Origin: Perkinsus olseni | Taxonomy: Eukaryota > Perkinsozoa > Perkinsida > Perkinsidae | NCBI GenBank assembly: GCA_013115135.1 | Contig: JABANP010000326.1 | Location: 1 to 58,149, forward strand | DNA: 58,149 nucleotides | Reading direction: 5' to 3' | Shown here: positions 20,581 through 30,199 of the stretch, piece by piece | How positions within the stretch are numbered: the stretch's first letter is position 1 | How the letters are laid out: each line of letters begins with the position of its first letter | Translations under genes and position numbers: made by a program | Notes under the pieces: model-generated | What the model saw: the letters and a program-made list of their open reading frames with translations, nothing else | Told to the model about the DNA's origin: nothing | Databases searched by the model: none

Positions 20581-21464
20581 ATGTTCAGTATTTTTTCTGC
20601 ATACCGCACTCCAATGGACCTCGATAGGGCGGTTAGTCTGACGCGCGTATTTGGCATAATAGAAAAGCAAAGAGAGCGGTCCCTTCGCTCGGGGTGAGCC
20701 CTCCGTCCTGACGCCATGTGAAGATTGCACCCTTCATCAGCTTGGCAGCCTTCACTATCGCTACACATCTGGCGAGGCAGCGTCAGTACTACATCAGAAT
20801 GGTGGAAATCTTCGAGCACCGGGCGACCAGTGTCATCAAGGAGCTTAGAATGACGGATAGATGTTCTGGCGTGGCTCTGTCAAGGTCGAGAACGGCGGAT
20901 GAACCTCGCGAGAAGGGAGAGCGCGGGCGGGCCTCGGTGAGTCGCCTCGGTCGCTCTGTAATGGTACGGCTGCCAACGCAGGGTACGCGACTTCCGAAGG
21001 TGGTCCGCAATGAGGAGGGCCCTTCAAGGCGGCCAGGCACCCTCGCCAGGAAGGACAGCACTGGTCGGGCCCACGACGTCTTCGTGCTACCATCGACTCC
21101 CCTCTCAGTTTCTATGAGCCACATTCTCTCCTCCCCTCTGGCTGAGCTCTTCGGCGTCACAGCGTCGCACCCAGTCGACTCACCGAGAAGAACCAACGGC
21201 AAGCAGCTCAGGCCCCTCTCTCAGAAGGGAGGTGGGAGGGTCCGTGGGGGTGAGCTCCGGTCTACTGAGAGAGTTGAGGATGACATGGAATCGCCAAGTT
21301 GCTGTTCAGCTACCCGGCGAGTGCGAGGGAAGGGCGTCCCTCGGGTCACACCAGGCATGTCTTTGGATGAGTTCATGCACGCCATGCCCGAACCCCTGGT
21401 TGAAGAGATCATGAACGAATACTCCGGCAGGACTCATTATGACCGGGAGAAAGGGAAACGGTAA
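20581..21464 (+). CDS. Basic protein of unknown function, two exons
   Basis: An ATG at 20581 begins MFSIFSAYRTPMDLDRAVSL and ends at a GTGAGC donor near 20689. An acceptor at ACATCAG (about 20797) then continues MVEIFEHRATSVIKELRMTD. The rest is rich in Arg, Ser and Pro (GRASVSRLGRSVMVRLPTQG; RRVRGKGVPRVTPGMSLDEF) and ends EYSGRTHYDREKGKR. No domain was recognised. The charged, low-complexity body suggests a disordered, perhaps nucleic-acid-associated protein, but that is only inference. The intron of about 108 nt is the least certain part; an alternative is that only 20799-21464 is coding. Confidence 0.45.
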
Positions 21465-22208
21465 GAAGCTCCATGGTAGGGCTGATGCTTGGCGGCGATC
21501 AGGATGACGAAGAAGAGGGAATTCATTTTGTTCATATCTTGATGAGATCTTCAGCTCATCTGATAGGAAACAGCTCCGGCTATTAAACGTCCCCGTTCGG
21601 CCACTGACCCAGGGAATTATTTAGTCTTCATCGTGATGACGAGCTGAGCTGGCGTCGCTGAGGATCGGAGGGTTTGCCAAACGTTGTTATTTAGGCCCTA
21701 ACAACACGACACCCACGACTGACGATGACTTTGCGTGCTCTCGAGAGTTAACGCGAGAGGACTCCGCCCTCTGTCAGTTTTCTGTGAGTAACTGCCCGCC
21801 CTCTACTCATTGCGCCATCTTGTAGACTCTTGTCGTGTAAATTAAGGTATTTGTTCGTTGTCTTTGGCTGATGGTTGAACCCTCAGGATCGCTCCGGTCT
21901 GACGGCCGGGTTGACCCTACTGGGAATCTATAGAGAAGATACTTCCTGTTCTACTAGATTCTGAAATATCTTCCCACCATGTACCATGCCATCGATTTTA
22001 ACAATTTTCAACTCTATTCAATCGCTCCCTATTTCGTCGAATCGTTCTTTTTCGGGAGCACAGAGTGTCGCGTTGGATTTCGAATCATGATTGTCAAGTG
22101 GTGGTGGTGTCCAAACATGGGTTCCTCCCGGGATCAGCTCCTGGCCGGGTGATACTGTGGCAGCAATGACTCTAGCACACCTCCCATGGTCGACAAGACA
22201 TTCTCGTT
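21465..22208. other. Spacer before the tRNA cassette
   Basis: No gene is seen. From about 22090 the sequence (AACATGGGTTCCTCCC and CTCTAGCACACCTCCCATGG) is the 5' flank that also precedes the second tRNA-Ser at 23218, so duplication extends about 100-120 bp upstream of the tRNA. Confidence 0.5.
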
Positions 22209-22290
22209 GACACTTTGGCCGAGTGGTTAAGGCGGCGGCCTGCTAAGCCGTTGGGCTCTGCCCGCGAGGGTTCGAATCCCTCAGGTGTCG
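22209..22290 (+). tRNA. tRNA-Ser(GCT)
   Basis: 82 nt class II tRNA. The acceptor arm GACACTT pairs with AGGTGTC. The A box is TGGCCGAGTGGT, the anticodon loop CTGCTAA gives GCT, there is a long variable arm, and the B box is GGTTCGAATCC. It is the same sequence as the other three Ser copies in the window. Confidence 0.97.
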
Positions 22291-22547
22291 TTGTGCGTTT
22301 GTATTCCTGAACCTCGTGCTCGTTGCTGATACGGATCCGAAATGGCAACCGATCAGAAACGTGCTCAGAATCCACGTTTAACTCAAGACATCCAAATCCT
22401 CAGGATATTGGTCCACCAGCTTCTATGTCATTCCTCATCAATATCAATAGTTCTGCAGATGGGGTGGATACAATATACTGCGTAGGGTGGTATGAAGTTC
22501 TCGTCTCTCCACTCTTTGTCGCATGGTATAATCGGTAGACATGGATA

Positions 22548-22621
22548 TACCCGATGCAGGATTCGAACCTACGACCATCTGCTCCGTAGGCAGACATTCT
22601 ATCCAGCTGAACTAATCGGGC
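22548..22621 (-). tRNA. tRNA-Arg(ACG)
   Basis: 74 nt. The acceptor GCCCGAT pairs with ATCGGGT (first pair G-U). The anticodon stem TCTGC/GCAGA encloses loop CTACGGA, giving ACG. T arm GTAGG-TTCGAAT-CCTGC. Its 3' end faces the tRNA-Ser at 22209. The spacer is homologous to, but shorter than, those at 39.7 and 40.7 kb. Confidence 0.95.
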
Positions 22622-23217
22622 AGTTGATGGCCTGGCAATGCACGTATCTTCGACCGGCAGGTCCATCTCGATCACAATGCCAAAAATTGAATCATCCGGA
22701 CGATAATCGCACCGAACGATCCTATGAGAGTAAAGTGGACTGCCCGAGAATGCTTCAGTAATCATGTTGGATACTCCTATCAGGGGTCCTCCCCCAACTA
22801 GGAACATTCTCTCTACTGGATACAATCAGGTCACATGTGACCTCATTATCGTGGATACTTCGCGATTTAGGTACCCCGCTGAGGCTGCTGAAAATACCAT
22901 CGGCGATTCCATCGGCTGTGCCGAACTGCGATGAGTTCCTCCGTCTCTCCATAGACGTAGCCTATGATTATGACAATCCTCCTATCCTATCTTCTACCTC
23001 CACGCTCACCTTCTCTCTCACCCTCTCGTGACGTGACGCGCCCACGAACTCCACTTTCGGAACTAGCTTCCCGTCTGCCTTGCCTACACCGAGTTCGTTC
23101 ATTGGCACACCGCACATCGAGGCTGGTCGAGTGCTGGTGGTGTTCAAACATGGGTTCCTCCCGGGATCAGCCCAATGACTCTAGCACACCTCCCATGGTC
23201 GACGAAACACTTCCATT

Positions 23218-23299
23218 GACACTTTGGCCGAGTGGTTAAGGCGGCGGCCTGCTAAGCCGTTGGGCTCTGCCCGCGAGGGTTCGAATCCCTCAGGTGTCG
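23218..23299 (+). tRNA. tRNA-Ser(GCT)
   Basis: 82 nt, same sequence as 22209-22290. The duplicated upstream flank (from about 23125) is kept but no tRNA-Arg partner follows. It ends 155 bp from the 3' end of VPS26. Confidence 0.97.
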
Positions 23300-23454
23300 T
23301 ATGCAGCACCACGCTTCACACATCCTGATGCTTATCCGACCTCTCCCGAATCCCCTTCATTGTGGAGCCACCCTCATCATAACCACCCAACTAACCAAGT
23401 CAACAGCTACTCTCAAGGAAACAATTTTACCATCCCACGCAAGAAGAGAATCGT

Positions 23455-25161
23455 TCATCCAATAGTCTTCCGCCACAACGTGATCTCTTGCTGTTTGAAG
23501 TATCGCCGATCCTCTTCGTCGACCAACACCAAATTGAGGAAGTATCTCACCGAGAATTTATTCTGAAACCACCCAATCAGCGACTTCACTGCTCCTGCTC
23601 ATGTCTACCTGGACATTTTTATAGGTAGGGGTGAGGTCGAACCCGGACAGGTAAAGGCGGACTGGAATGCATTCGGCTGAGCAGGAAATAACAGATGATA
23701 CTCAAGAGGCTAGTCAACCGAGTGCAGCAGCGATACATCGAGTTCACAGTTCACTACCTCTCACTGGTGCTCCGTCCATAATCTCGAATTTGGTGACAGT
23801 TTCATTATCTGTTGTACCCCCGAGTTGATTCGAGCCGGCACCAGCCCCCGTGACTTCGCGACGAATAATGTCCAACTCCATGTGCTGCAAACGAGCATCT
23901 ATTCCTGGCTTCGACTGAAACCGTCGTCACTTACTTTTATTTTCAGCCTCACCAGAAGGAAATACACCTTCCCAACGACGACATCCTTCAGGTTGAATTT
24001 TGACTGGGAATACTCAAACTCGATGTGAAGGCAATCTTCAATCCCGACCTGCAGGGGGAATCTCGTGGCCCAATCCAATGCCTTCTCCTACCTCCATCTT
24101 GATACTCGTATTCATTTCGGGTTGGGGCTGGACAAGCTGCACTGCGAAATCGACCTCCTTGGAAACGTTCCTGATGGGCTCATTATTCTGACGCCTCTAG
24201 CTATTCTCTACTATTACGTCGCATACGGCCTCTGAACAACCAGTCGGACGAAGTATCGGAGGCGGACATTGATTCCATTATAAGTCTCGCACGTCTTATC
24301 CACCGAAGAGAATCTGAGAGATGTGGGAAGGATAATCGCTCCGCTCGATCCATCGGTCGAGCCGCGTGTCTTCCCGGAGAGTGGTCGTTGTCGATAATTC
24401 CAGTCCGTGGTGAGAAGACGAACGTCTATACACAGTGTCTACCACACTAAGGAGTGGTGACACTACACACACAGTGTCACCGCACTAAGGAGTGGTGACA
24501 CTACACACACAGTGTCACCGCACTAAAGAGTGGTGACACTACACACACAGTGTCACCGCACTAAGGAGTGGTGACGGTACACTCACAGTGTCACCGCACT
24601 ACAGTGCGGTGATACGGCGACTGTCCACACGTATTCCGCTGGGTTATGCGCAATACACCGAGGATCAGGATGAAGTACTACTTCCATTTGTAGCTTCGAG
24701 TTTCAGTGAGGACTCCCGGAGGCTCCAGATCCTTGGCGATCGAGAAGAAGTCGTATGAGCTCGATCGGTCATAGAGCATATCTAAGGTCGAAGCAAGGAT
24801 GATACAAAACAGCTCAAATACCAAGCCAGAGTTGGCCAATATCCAGTCTGGAGAAGTCCAAACTGTCACTTTCTTACCAACTTGCCCTATGAGTTCGACT
24901 CTGATTCCCTGATGCTCCAACCGCTTGTCGCCCTTCAGACGGACCGTCGCCGTACCACAAACGTCCTCGCCATCCTGCCAATAGGAAAGGTATCCCAAAT
25001 CCTTCGCTGTGCGCAAATACAGTAAAGATGTATCCGAGCTCTCCTTTTTTGTCACGAGTAACCGGTGCTTTCTTCCTGCCCGGCTCGGCATCGATTTGAA
25101 GGTCCAACTCGCAGGGAGCGCCGAAAACGTTCGACAGCAGCGAGGACGCGAGTAAGGCCAT
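23455..25161 (-). CDS. VPS26: VPS26, retromer subunit, about 8 exons
   Basis: VPS26 is the arrestin-fold subunit of retromer, which recycles receptors from endosomes. Exon 1 (25056-25161) starts [20 protein letters not shown]. Exon 2 (24878-25006) gives [20 protein letters not shown] and [14 protein letters not shown]. Exon 3 (24682-24781) gives [20 protein letters not shown]. Exon 4 begins at 24313 with [20 protein letters not shown]. Later exons give [79 protein letters not shown] and [20 protein letters not shown], ending [13 protein letters not shown] at 23455. The whole family length is covered. Introns are about 40-100 nt except intron 3 (24314-24681), which carries a minisatellite. Intron 1 contains GCGCACAGCGAAG; its acceptor is the least certain. 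Confidence 0.93.
24432..24617. repeat. 38-bp minisatellite inside VPS26 intron 3
   Basis: Five units start at 24432, 24471, 24509, 24547 and 24585. Each is ACAGTGTCACCGCACTAAGG followed by AGTGGTGACACTACACAC with few changes. Within a unit GTGTCACC and GGTGACAC are perfect inverted repeats, so each unit can fold into a hairpin. It explains why this intron is several times longer than its neighbours. Confidence 0.92.
25001..25014 (-). repeat. Intron motif GCGCACAGCGAAGG (VPS26 intron 1)
   Basis: Third copy of the motif also found in two Utp22 introns. Here it overlaps or closely precedes the splice acceptor (CACAG at 25007-25011 is the best-fitting acceptor for the VPS26 frame). Confidence 0.7.
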
Positions 25162-25456
25162 CGAGGACGCCAAAAATCTTCCGGCTGCGGAAAAATCGAA
25201 GATACTCCCATACCCGTACTCGCCCATCATGGGGACCAGCTGAGAACAACGATGCAGCTCTTCTTCACCGCCCTCCCGAACAAACGCGCATCAGAATTGG
25301 AGAACACCGTGAAGTTGAGAACATGGTAAAATCAGCCAAGCCGCGACCAAGGCCGCTGAACTCTTCCGGTAGCCTCACTAACGTCAGCAGATACACCGGT
25401 ACACACCTGAGAGGGCAACGGGTTACTACAAGCCAAATGCGGATAGTTTCACCCGT

Positions 25457-28400
25457 TCATAATCGTCCGCAAACTTTTCCAAGAGCCGCGTCTAAACATA
25501 CTCCAAATATCGAAGCCGGGGGAGAATCTTCAGGCAACTTGAGAATCTTCGCGCTGCGCTTCCTGAGCGTTTCCCTCGACTGAAAGACCAATATGATACG
25601 ATATTCACAAAGATACTCCACCCTGGTTTGATACAGGTCAAGCTTGGATACTACACAAACTCCGCAGGAATATCCGAGCTTAGCCACCGTCACACAAGAA
25701 TGCGATAAATAACGTAATAACTTGTTGAACGACAGTGACGATCAACACCCCGCAGCAGCAAGCTCGTGGCCACGAGAGACTCAGACAATACACCGACAAA
25801 CTTCCAAGGGTTATCACCTTCACGGAGGTGGCGACTCCCGAGAGCTCCACCATTCGGTCGATCTGAGCCTTTTCCGGAGCTAGAAGGGATGCAGTCGACT
25901 CTGAATGCAGCAAACTATGGAAAAATTGCGAAATAGGGATACTGACCGTCCGAGAGAATCATTGACAAAGGCTCGAAAAACTCTGCAGGTAGGAGCTCAT
26001 TTGGTAGATGAGCGCACAGTAAAGAAATACCTCTTCCAACCTGACAGAAAGATACTCCCTGGATAAAATCGATCAGGTGATCGATTACCTCAGCAGGATA
26101 AGGTCCACATGATGCCACGTAGTCTAAATCGGATCGGACAGAGGCCCCACTATAAAAGTCCGAGGCGAAACTGCGGTCCGGAGAAAACTGGTTCATGCCG
26201 ACGCTGAAAATTGAGAAACTCTACATCCTTACATAATTTCGTGGCGCGTGACAAAAACGTATTTTCCTGTTCCCGCAGTACCATGAGCTCAGCCCCATTG
26301 ATGATGAAGGTATCCTCCCGAGCACAGTCGCCAATGCCGCCTGCTCGGCATCCAAGAATCCTTCGCTGTGCGTGACCATCGGTGGCGTAACGACGTCACA
26401 CGACGAAGATCCTCGCTCAAGCCCTCCCGGAATGGTCGAGAAAGATCTAAGAGAGTTCAACCTCTGGCGGCGCTAATTTCGTGGCGCAGTGACGCACCTG
26501 GTAGCATCAACAACCATCAGAGCAGTCGAACCGATTTTCATTTTCCCTTCTACAGTTTTGAGTAACTCCTCAAGAGCGAGGTCCTCGGGCATTCGGGCAG
26601 GCGAAAATCTGCAACAGAAATCTTCAGGCATCTTCGAGGTTCACCGAGGGCCACGCGAGTAAGAAGATATTCTCGCTGCAACACCCTCAACCGGGAGGGG
26701 GCTTGAGATGCTATCTCTCAATCAAGATCGGCCGGAAACCGTATTTGCCATTGATGTACTACCGACGGTCCACGCCGCACAGCAAAGATTCCCTCCGCCC
26801 GGCCGCATCGGTCCTCCTTTCCACCATACCGATGAAATATATAACCAGTCGAAGAGAGCCGGGCTCCAGCTCATCTAGTCCATCCATCAGGTATCTAAAG
26901 CGTGTCTTTGGTTGATTCACGCTCTGTATAGGGTTCGAAGATACCTCCGCAGTTCCTCTGTCTCCAAATTGATACCTACAGTGACATCATACCCTATACG
27001 ACTCAGACGATGTGCAACTATTTGGGAATCGGCCAAGGCGTGATGGATGCTCTGCCCGTTCGCTTCATAGTGCGCTTGCCCGACAATTATGGCCTTCCGG
27101 CTGAGCGGCTGACCTGCAACCAAAAGGCCCATGGCTCGAACCTCGTATCGAGTATTTTTTTCTCTCCATCGCTTTCGCGCAGCCGCAAGATTCTCACCCT
27201 CCGGGCCACAAGCACGAAGCACTGGAGGAAATCGTGGTAGATGTTGATTTTGAATCATGATCTTCCTCGCGTCTGCAACTCTCTTTCCCCCAGGATAAAG
27301 CGCTACAAAATAGCGTATCTTTTCACCGAGCTTGCTTTTCTCAGGGCAACCTGAGAGCGACAAATCCCCGCAGAAACGAAGCTCCATCAGACCCAAAATG
27401 CCTCCAGTAGCGCCACCGAACAGAACTCCTACCGTGAGATTAGAGTTCAGCAATCACTGCAATTCGTAAATAGAAACAATAAAAACTCATGAGAAGATTA
27501 TCCGACGAAATAGCAGTGAGCAGTCGAAAGCTCTGTAGCGGAAGTTGTCGCGAGCCGAGCGAAGATGACAAGATACTCAGTCAAAACGACCCACCGATTT
27601 TCGAGGAACTGCGTAGCAGAAAGCTCAGCAAAGGACTATTAACGAAAGTCCGTGACGGACCAAGACTCACCCTGGGAACTCAATTCGAACCAAACTTCTT
27701 CCGCCAATCGGGCACAAGATTTCCCGAGAGAATCTTTCATATCTGCACGAGCTCGACACATCACTAGAGCTTTCACCTGATAGGAAAACGGGAGAGCTTA
27801 CATTGTAATACCATAAATCTCCCGAAAATTCAGTAACACATCGAAGGAAAACCGCAAGAGATACCTGGGAAGACGAACCGCCTCGGCACTACCGCGTCCA
27901 ATTGCATTTCCTGTACAGCCAGGTGCAGAGGCGTCCGTCCATACTCGTCAACGGAGTTGACATCGACACCTGATCGAGGGGTGATTGAATGTCGGTCAGG
28001 TCGAGATCAAGGAAAGATTCCTTCGGTCAAATCAGCAAGAGCCTCCACAGAAGGACGCACAGTTATCCGACTCAAGGCGAGCAAGTGACCGTGAGTCGAT
28101 CCGGAGATCCCTCACCTACTGTCAATTTCAAAGGTTTGTTTTCATGAGTAAAAATTCAATCACACTTAGTAAGATTGCGTGATTCATCAAGATGTATACA
28201 TTTTGCCGCAAATTGCAGTCAGTTTCTAAACGCCCCTGCCAGGTAGAAGAAAGTGTCGCATTTCGACCTTCAATCCCGCATCTCCGAACCAGGATTCAAT
28301 CGCATGATTCGCCAGCTAATCAGGCCTATGCTCTAACGCCCGCCATGTCGCTACTATCGGATGGCTTCCTTGAAAATTCGGATGCAGTTGGCGCCAGATG

Positions 28401-28514
28401 AAAAAAATATACTTTCTGTGATAAGAGATGAAAAGATCGCTCCTCACCCGAGTAGACCATCCTCATGATACGACGGTGGTCTCCAGCAGCCGCTGCTTCG
28501 TGAATGCCGGACAT
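25457..28514 (-). CDS. Ankyrin-repeat protein with caspase-like (C14) domain lacking catalytic residues
   Basis: Minus-strand exons read in order. The N terminus MSGIHEAAAAGDHRRIMRMV is an ankyrin-type helix pair. Next comes VDVNSVDEYGRTPLHLAVQE, a canonical ankyrin repeat, and then VMCRARADMKDSLGKSCARL, a second, weaker one. After about 27.45 kb a caspase p20-like block begins with RKAIIVGQAHYE, ADSQIVAHRLSRIGYDVTVG and ELRRYLRTLYRAYLMDGLDE. It continues LEPGSLRLVIYFIGMVERR, where caspases have YFSGHG, and LALEELLKTVEGKMKIGSTA with LMVVDATR, where they have LDACR. Catalytic His and Cys both appear replaced (Met and Thr). Further exons (GAELMVLREQEN; FSPDRSFASDFYSGASVRSD; PEKAQIDRMVELSGVA) end KVCGRL at 25457. 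Joining both halves as one gene is inference; all visible introns are GT-AG, 26-60 nt. Confidence 0.55.
26067..26086. repeat. Near-perfect palindrome AATCGATC..GATCGATT in a 30-nt intron
   Basis: AATCGATCAGGTGATCGATT occupies most of a 30-nt GT-AG intron (minus strand, starting GTAATCGATC and ending TTTTATCCAG) of the ankyrin/caspase-like gene. Only the central pair mismatches. Two perfect relatives lie in introns of the helicase gene. Confidence 0.8.
26235..26252 (+). repeat. Intron motif AATTTCGTGGCGCGTGAC
   Basis: Eighteen-base module in a 55-nt intron of the minus-strand ankyrin/caspase-like gene, so reversed relative to transcription. The exon frames on both sides require this intron (donor GTTTTTGTCACG, acceptor CAATTTTCAG). 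Confidence 0.8.
26361..26373 (-). repeat. Intron motif CGCACAGCGAAG (ankyrin/caspase-like gene)
   Basis: Fourth copy of the GCGCACAGCGAAG motif (first base changed). It lies in a 59-nt intron that begins GTGACGTCG and ends CCGAGCAG and joins ERGSSS to CGIGDCAREDTFIING. Confidence 0.65.
26475..26493 (+). repeat. Intron motif AATTTCGTGGCGCAGTGAC
   Basis: Module in the 51-nt intron that follows the VVDAT codons of the ankyrin/caspase-like gene. Reversed relative to the gene. Confidence 0.8.
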
Positions 28515-28689
28515 AGTCGTGATGGTGGCACTTCGAGAACGATTCAAAAAATAATTGCAGTAGAAATGCCAGGTGCTAGGGTAGAACCTAGGACCTTTCC
28601 CTAGAGACTAGAGACGCTAGTGACGATACAGTGGCTTGCCGCGTCTAGCTTCACTTTAACAGTATTACAAGCGTTATTTAATTCAAAAC

Positions 28690-30199
28690 ATGAATTCAGA
28701 CTTTGAGGAGGTTCCTTCTAAGGAGGTTGAAGATACTAAGGAGGTCGATTCAAGCCCAGTGAAAAGTAAGACGACGCTTGGACTCGTAATGGGTCCAGCG
28801 GGCAGAGGCATTTGTGATGTTCTATCAGCAGCAATGAAGTAGTTGCTAGATGGACATAAGCGTTTACTGACTAACTGAGTGAAGACTAGTATGTAGTGCT
28901 AGTAATGATGGTGAGTTATTTTCTCCTTGTCGATGCACCATCGCGCTGGGAAAATCACTTCGAGATGCAGGAATACTAGCTCCGACCAGACTAGCGTATC
29001 TACGTCATCCGGATCAGCCTCGTACTCGGTGATCTCAGGATCTGTCAAATCGACATTGATAGGAATACACGCTATTCGTTGACGATTCACCTACCCCTAA
29101 TGGCATCGTATTGCTCGTCATTTTGCTAGGTAACAAGCGAAGGGGCCGAGGCAAGGAATCGGCGAGACCTCGCCTGAACTACACTGACGTTGTTGAAGAT
29201 TATCGTCCTAACGATGGGTGAGAGTATCTAAGTTCAGCCTTGCAAGATACAAAATATCACAACCTCTTTTGCATTCAGACGCCTGGCTGCCGAGTCGCAG
29301 AAGATGTACGAAGGCCTTCAAAATGAAGATGCCGAGATTGAAGTAGCGCAACAAGAGGGCGACCAACGGGACCAGGAGAAAGCAGCGACAAAGTCAGTCC
29401 GCAGGGTCAATGTAGACCATTTTTCGTATCTGTTGCAGCAGGTTGGAGTTGGATCTCGCCGAGTTGAAAGATATGTTCTCCAATTTCGACCCCGAGTTAG
29501 TACAAGATTTGTATCTCGGTTCGAACCTTGATAAGCAGGCCACAGCCGAGGCGCTTTTGGTAAGCTTCACGTTCATGAATCACTCCGGAGCAAGATGCAC
29601 GATGCTGGCTGCCTCTGGCCGTCCACTGGCTTCATGCTAGATTGTCATTCAGAAACTGAGTCGCGAGGGAGGAGGATCTGATAAGGATTCAACCACTGAG
29701 GACTCCGGACCTACCATGTCCGCGCAGGAGTATCAGAAGAAATTCCCAGCTCTTAGGAGGAATGAAGACGATTGGGAGGTGAGTCTAAGATTCCTGCTTC
29801 GATGTTCTTTTGCACGGGATAGAAAAGTCCACCGGTAAATATTGTCAATAAAATATCATTTTCCAGTATTATCAATTTTTTCTATATCAATAAATTTTAA
29901 GTGTTATATACTTTAGAGCATCTAGGTTTTATGAAAAAAATGGTATATCGTTCTGGAGAAGTCTCCATGGAAAGTTTCAAGAGTGTTGGAAATGACGCCG
30001 AGGATTTATTGCTCTATATATGGTCTCAAGAATGCCTACTGAGACGATTGTGTATGTAAGTTCTCTTTAGTTTGTCCCAAGAGAAGCCGCGTCCCCAGTG
30101 TCAGCCTCAAGCGGTGATGGTCCGTCGTACAAAGATATCGCCACACGACATCGCTCCGCCGACGCTAAAGATGCTGACGATTTTGTTCATGTCAAGTGA
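28690..30199 (+). CDS. CUE-domain protein, five exons
   Basis: The ATG at 28690 opens MNSDFEEVPSKEVEDTKEVD, with a donor GTAAGACG near 28767. After an acceptor at TTGCTAG (about 29130) come NKRRGRGKESARPRLNYTDV and VEDYRPNDG, then RLAAESQKMYEGLQNEDAEI. The next exon gives LELDLAELKDMFSNFDPELV and QDLYLGSNLDKQATAEALL. This is a CUE domain, a three-helix ubiquitin-binding fold with the conserved M-F-P-like and leucine positions. Following exons are KLSREGGGSDKDSTTEDSG with EYQKKFPALRRNEDDWE, and FVPREAASPVSASSGDGPSY to a stop at 30197-30199 (DDFVHVK). The likely role is ubiquitin recognition, as in CUE/Smr-type proteins, but no Smr domain is present. The first intron (about 360 nt) is the least certain. 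Confidence 0.65.

Noticed and set aside
23600..23660. A GGTCGAACCCGG word resembling a tRNA B box
   Set aside because: On the minus strand this is the VPS26 exon encoding [13 protein letters not shown], so the match is coding coincidence.
24430..24620. CRISPR array (regular 38-bp repeats)
   Set aside because: The repeats are contiguous with no unique spacers, in a eukaryotic intron. It is a minisatellite.
24990..25030. A conserved 'AHSEGF' peptide motif, seen at first as a shared protein domain in three minus-strand frames (16.67, 25.0 and 26.36 kb)
   Set aside because: Frame analysis of Utp22 and VPS26 places these bases in introns. The similarity is at the DNA level (GCGCACAGCGAAGG), not the protein level.
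25015..25060. VPS26 as a truncated pseudogene ending YKWK at 24678
   Set aside because: The stop lies in intron 3. The remaining family sequence follows after the minisatellite, down to 23455.
28899..29090. Minus-strand frame with an acidic DPEITEYEADPDDVDTLVW stretch
   Set aside because: It lies in the long first intron of the CUE gene with no supporting exons or domain. It is left unannotated, although a nested gene cannot be excluded.
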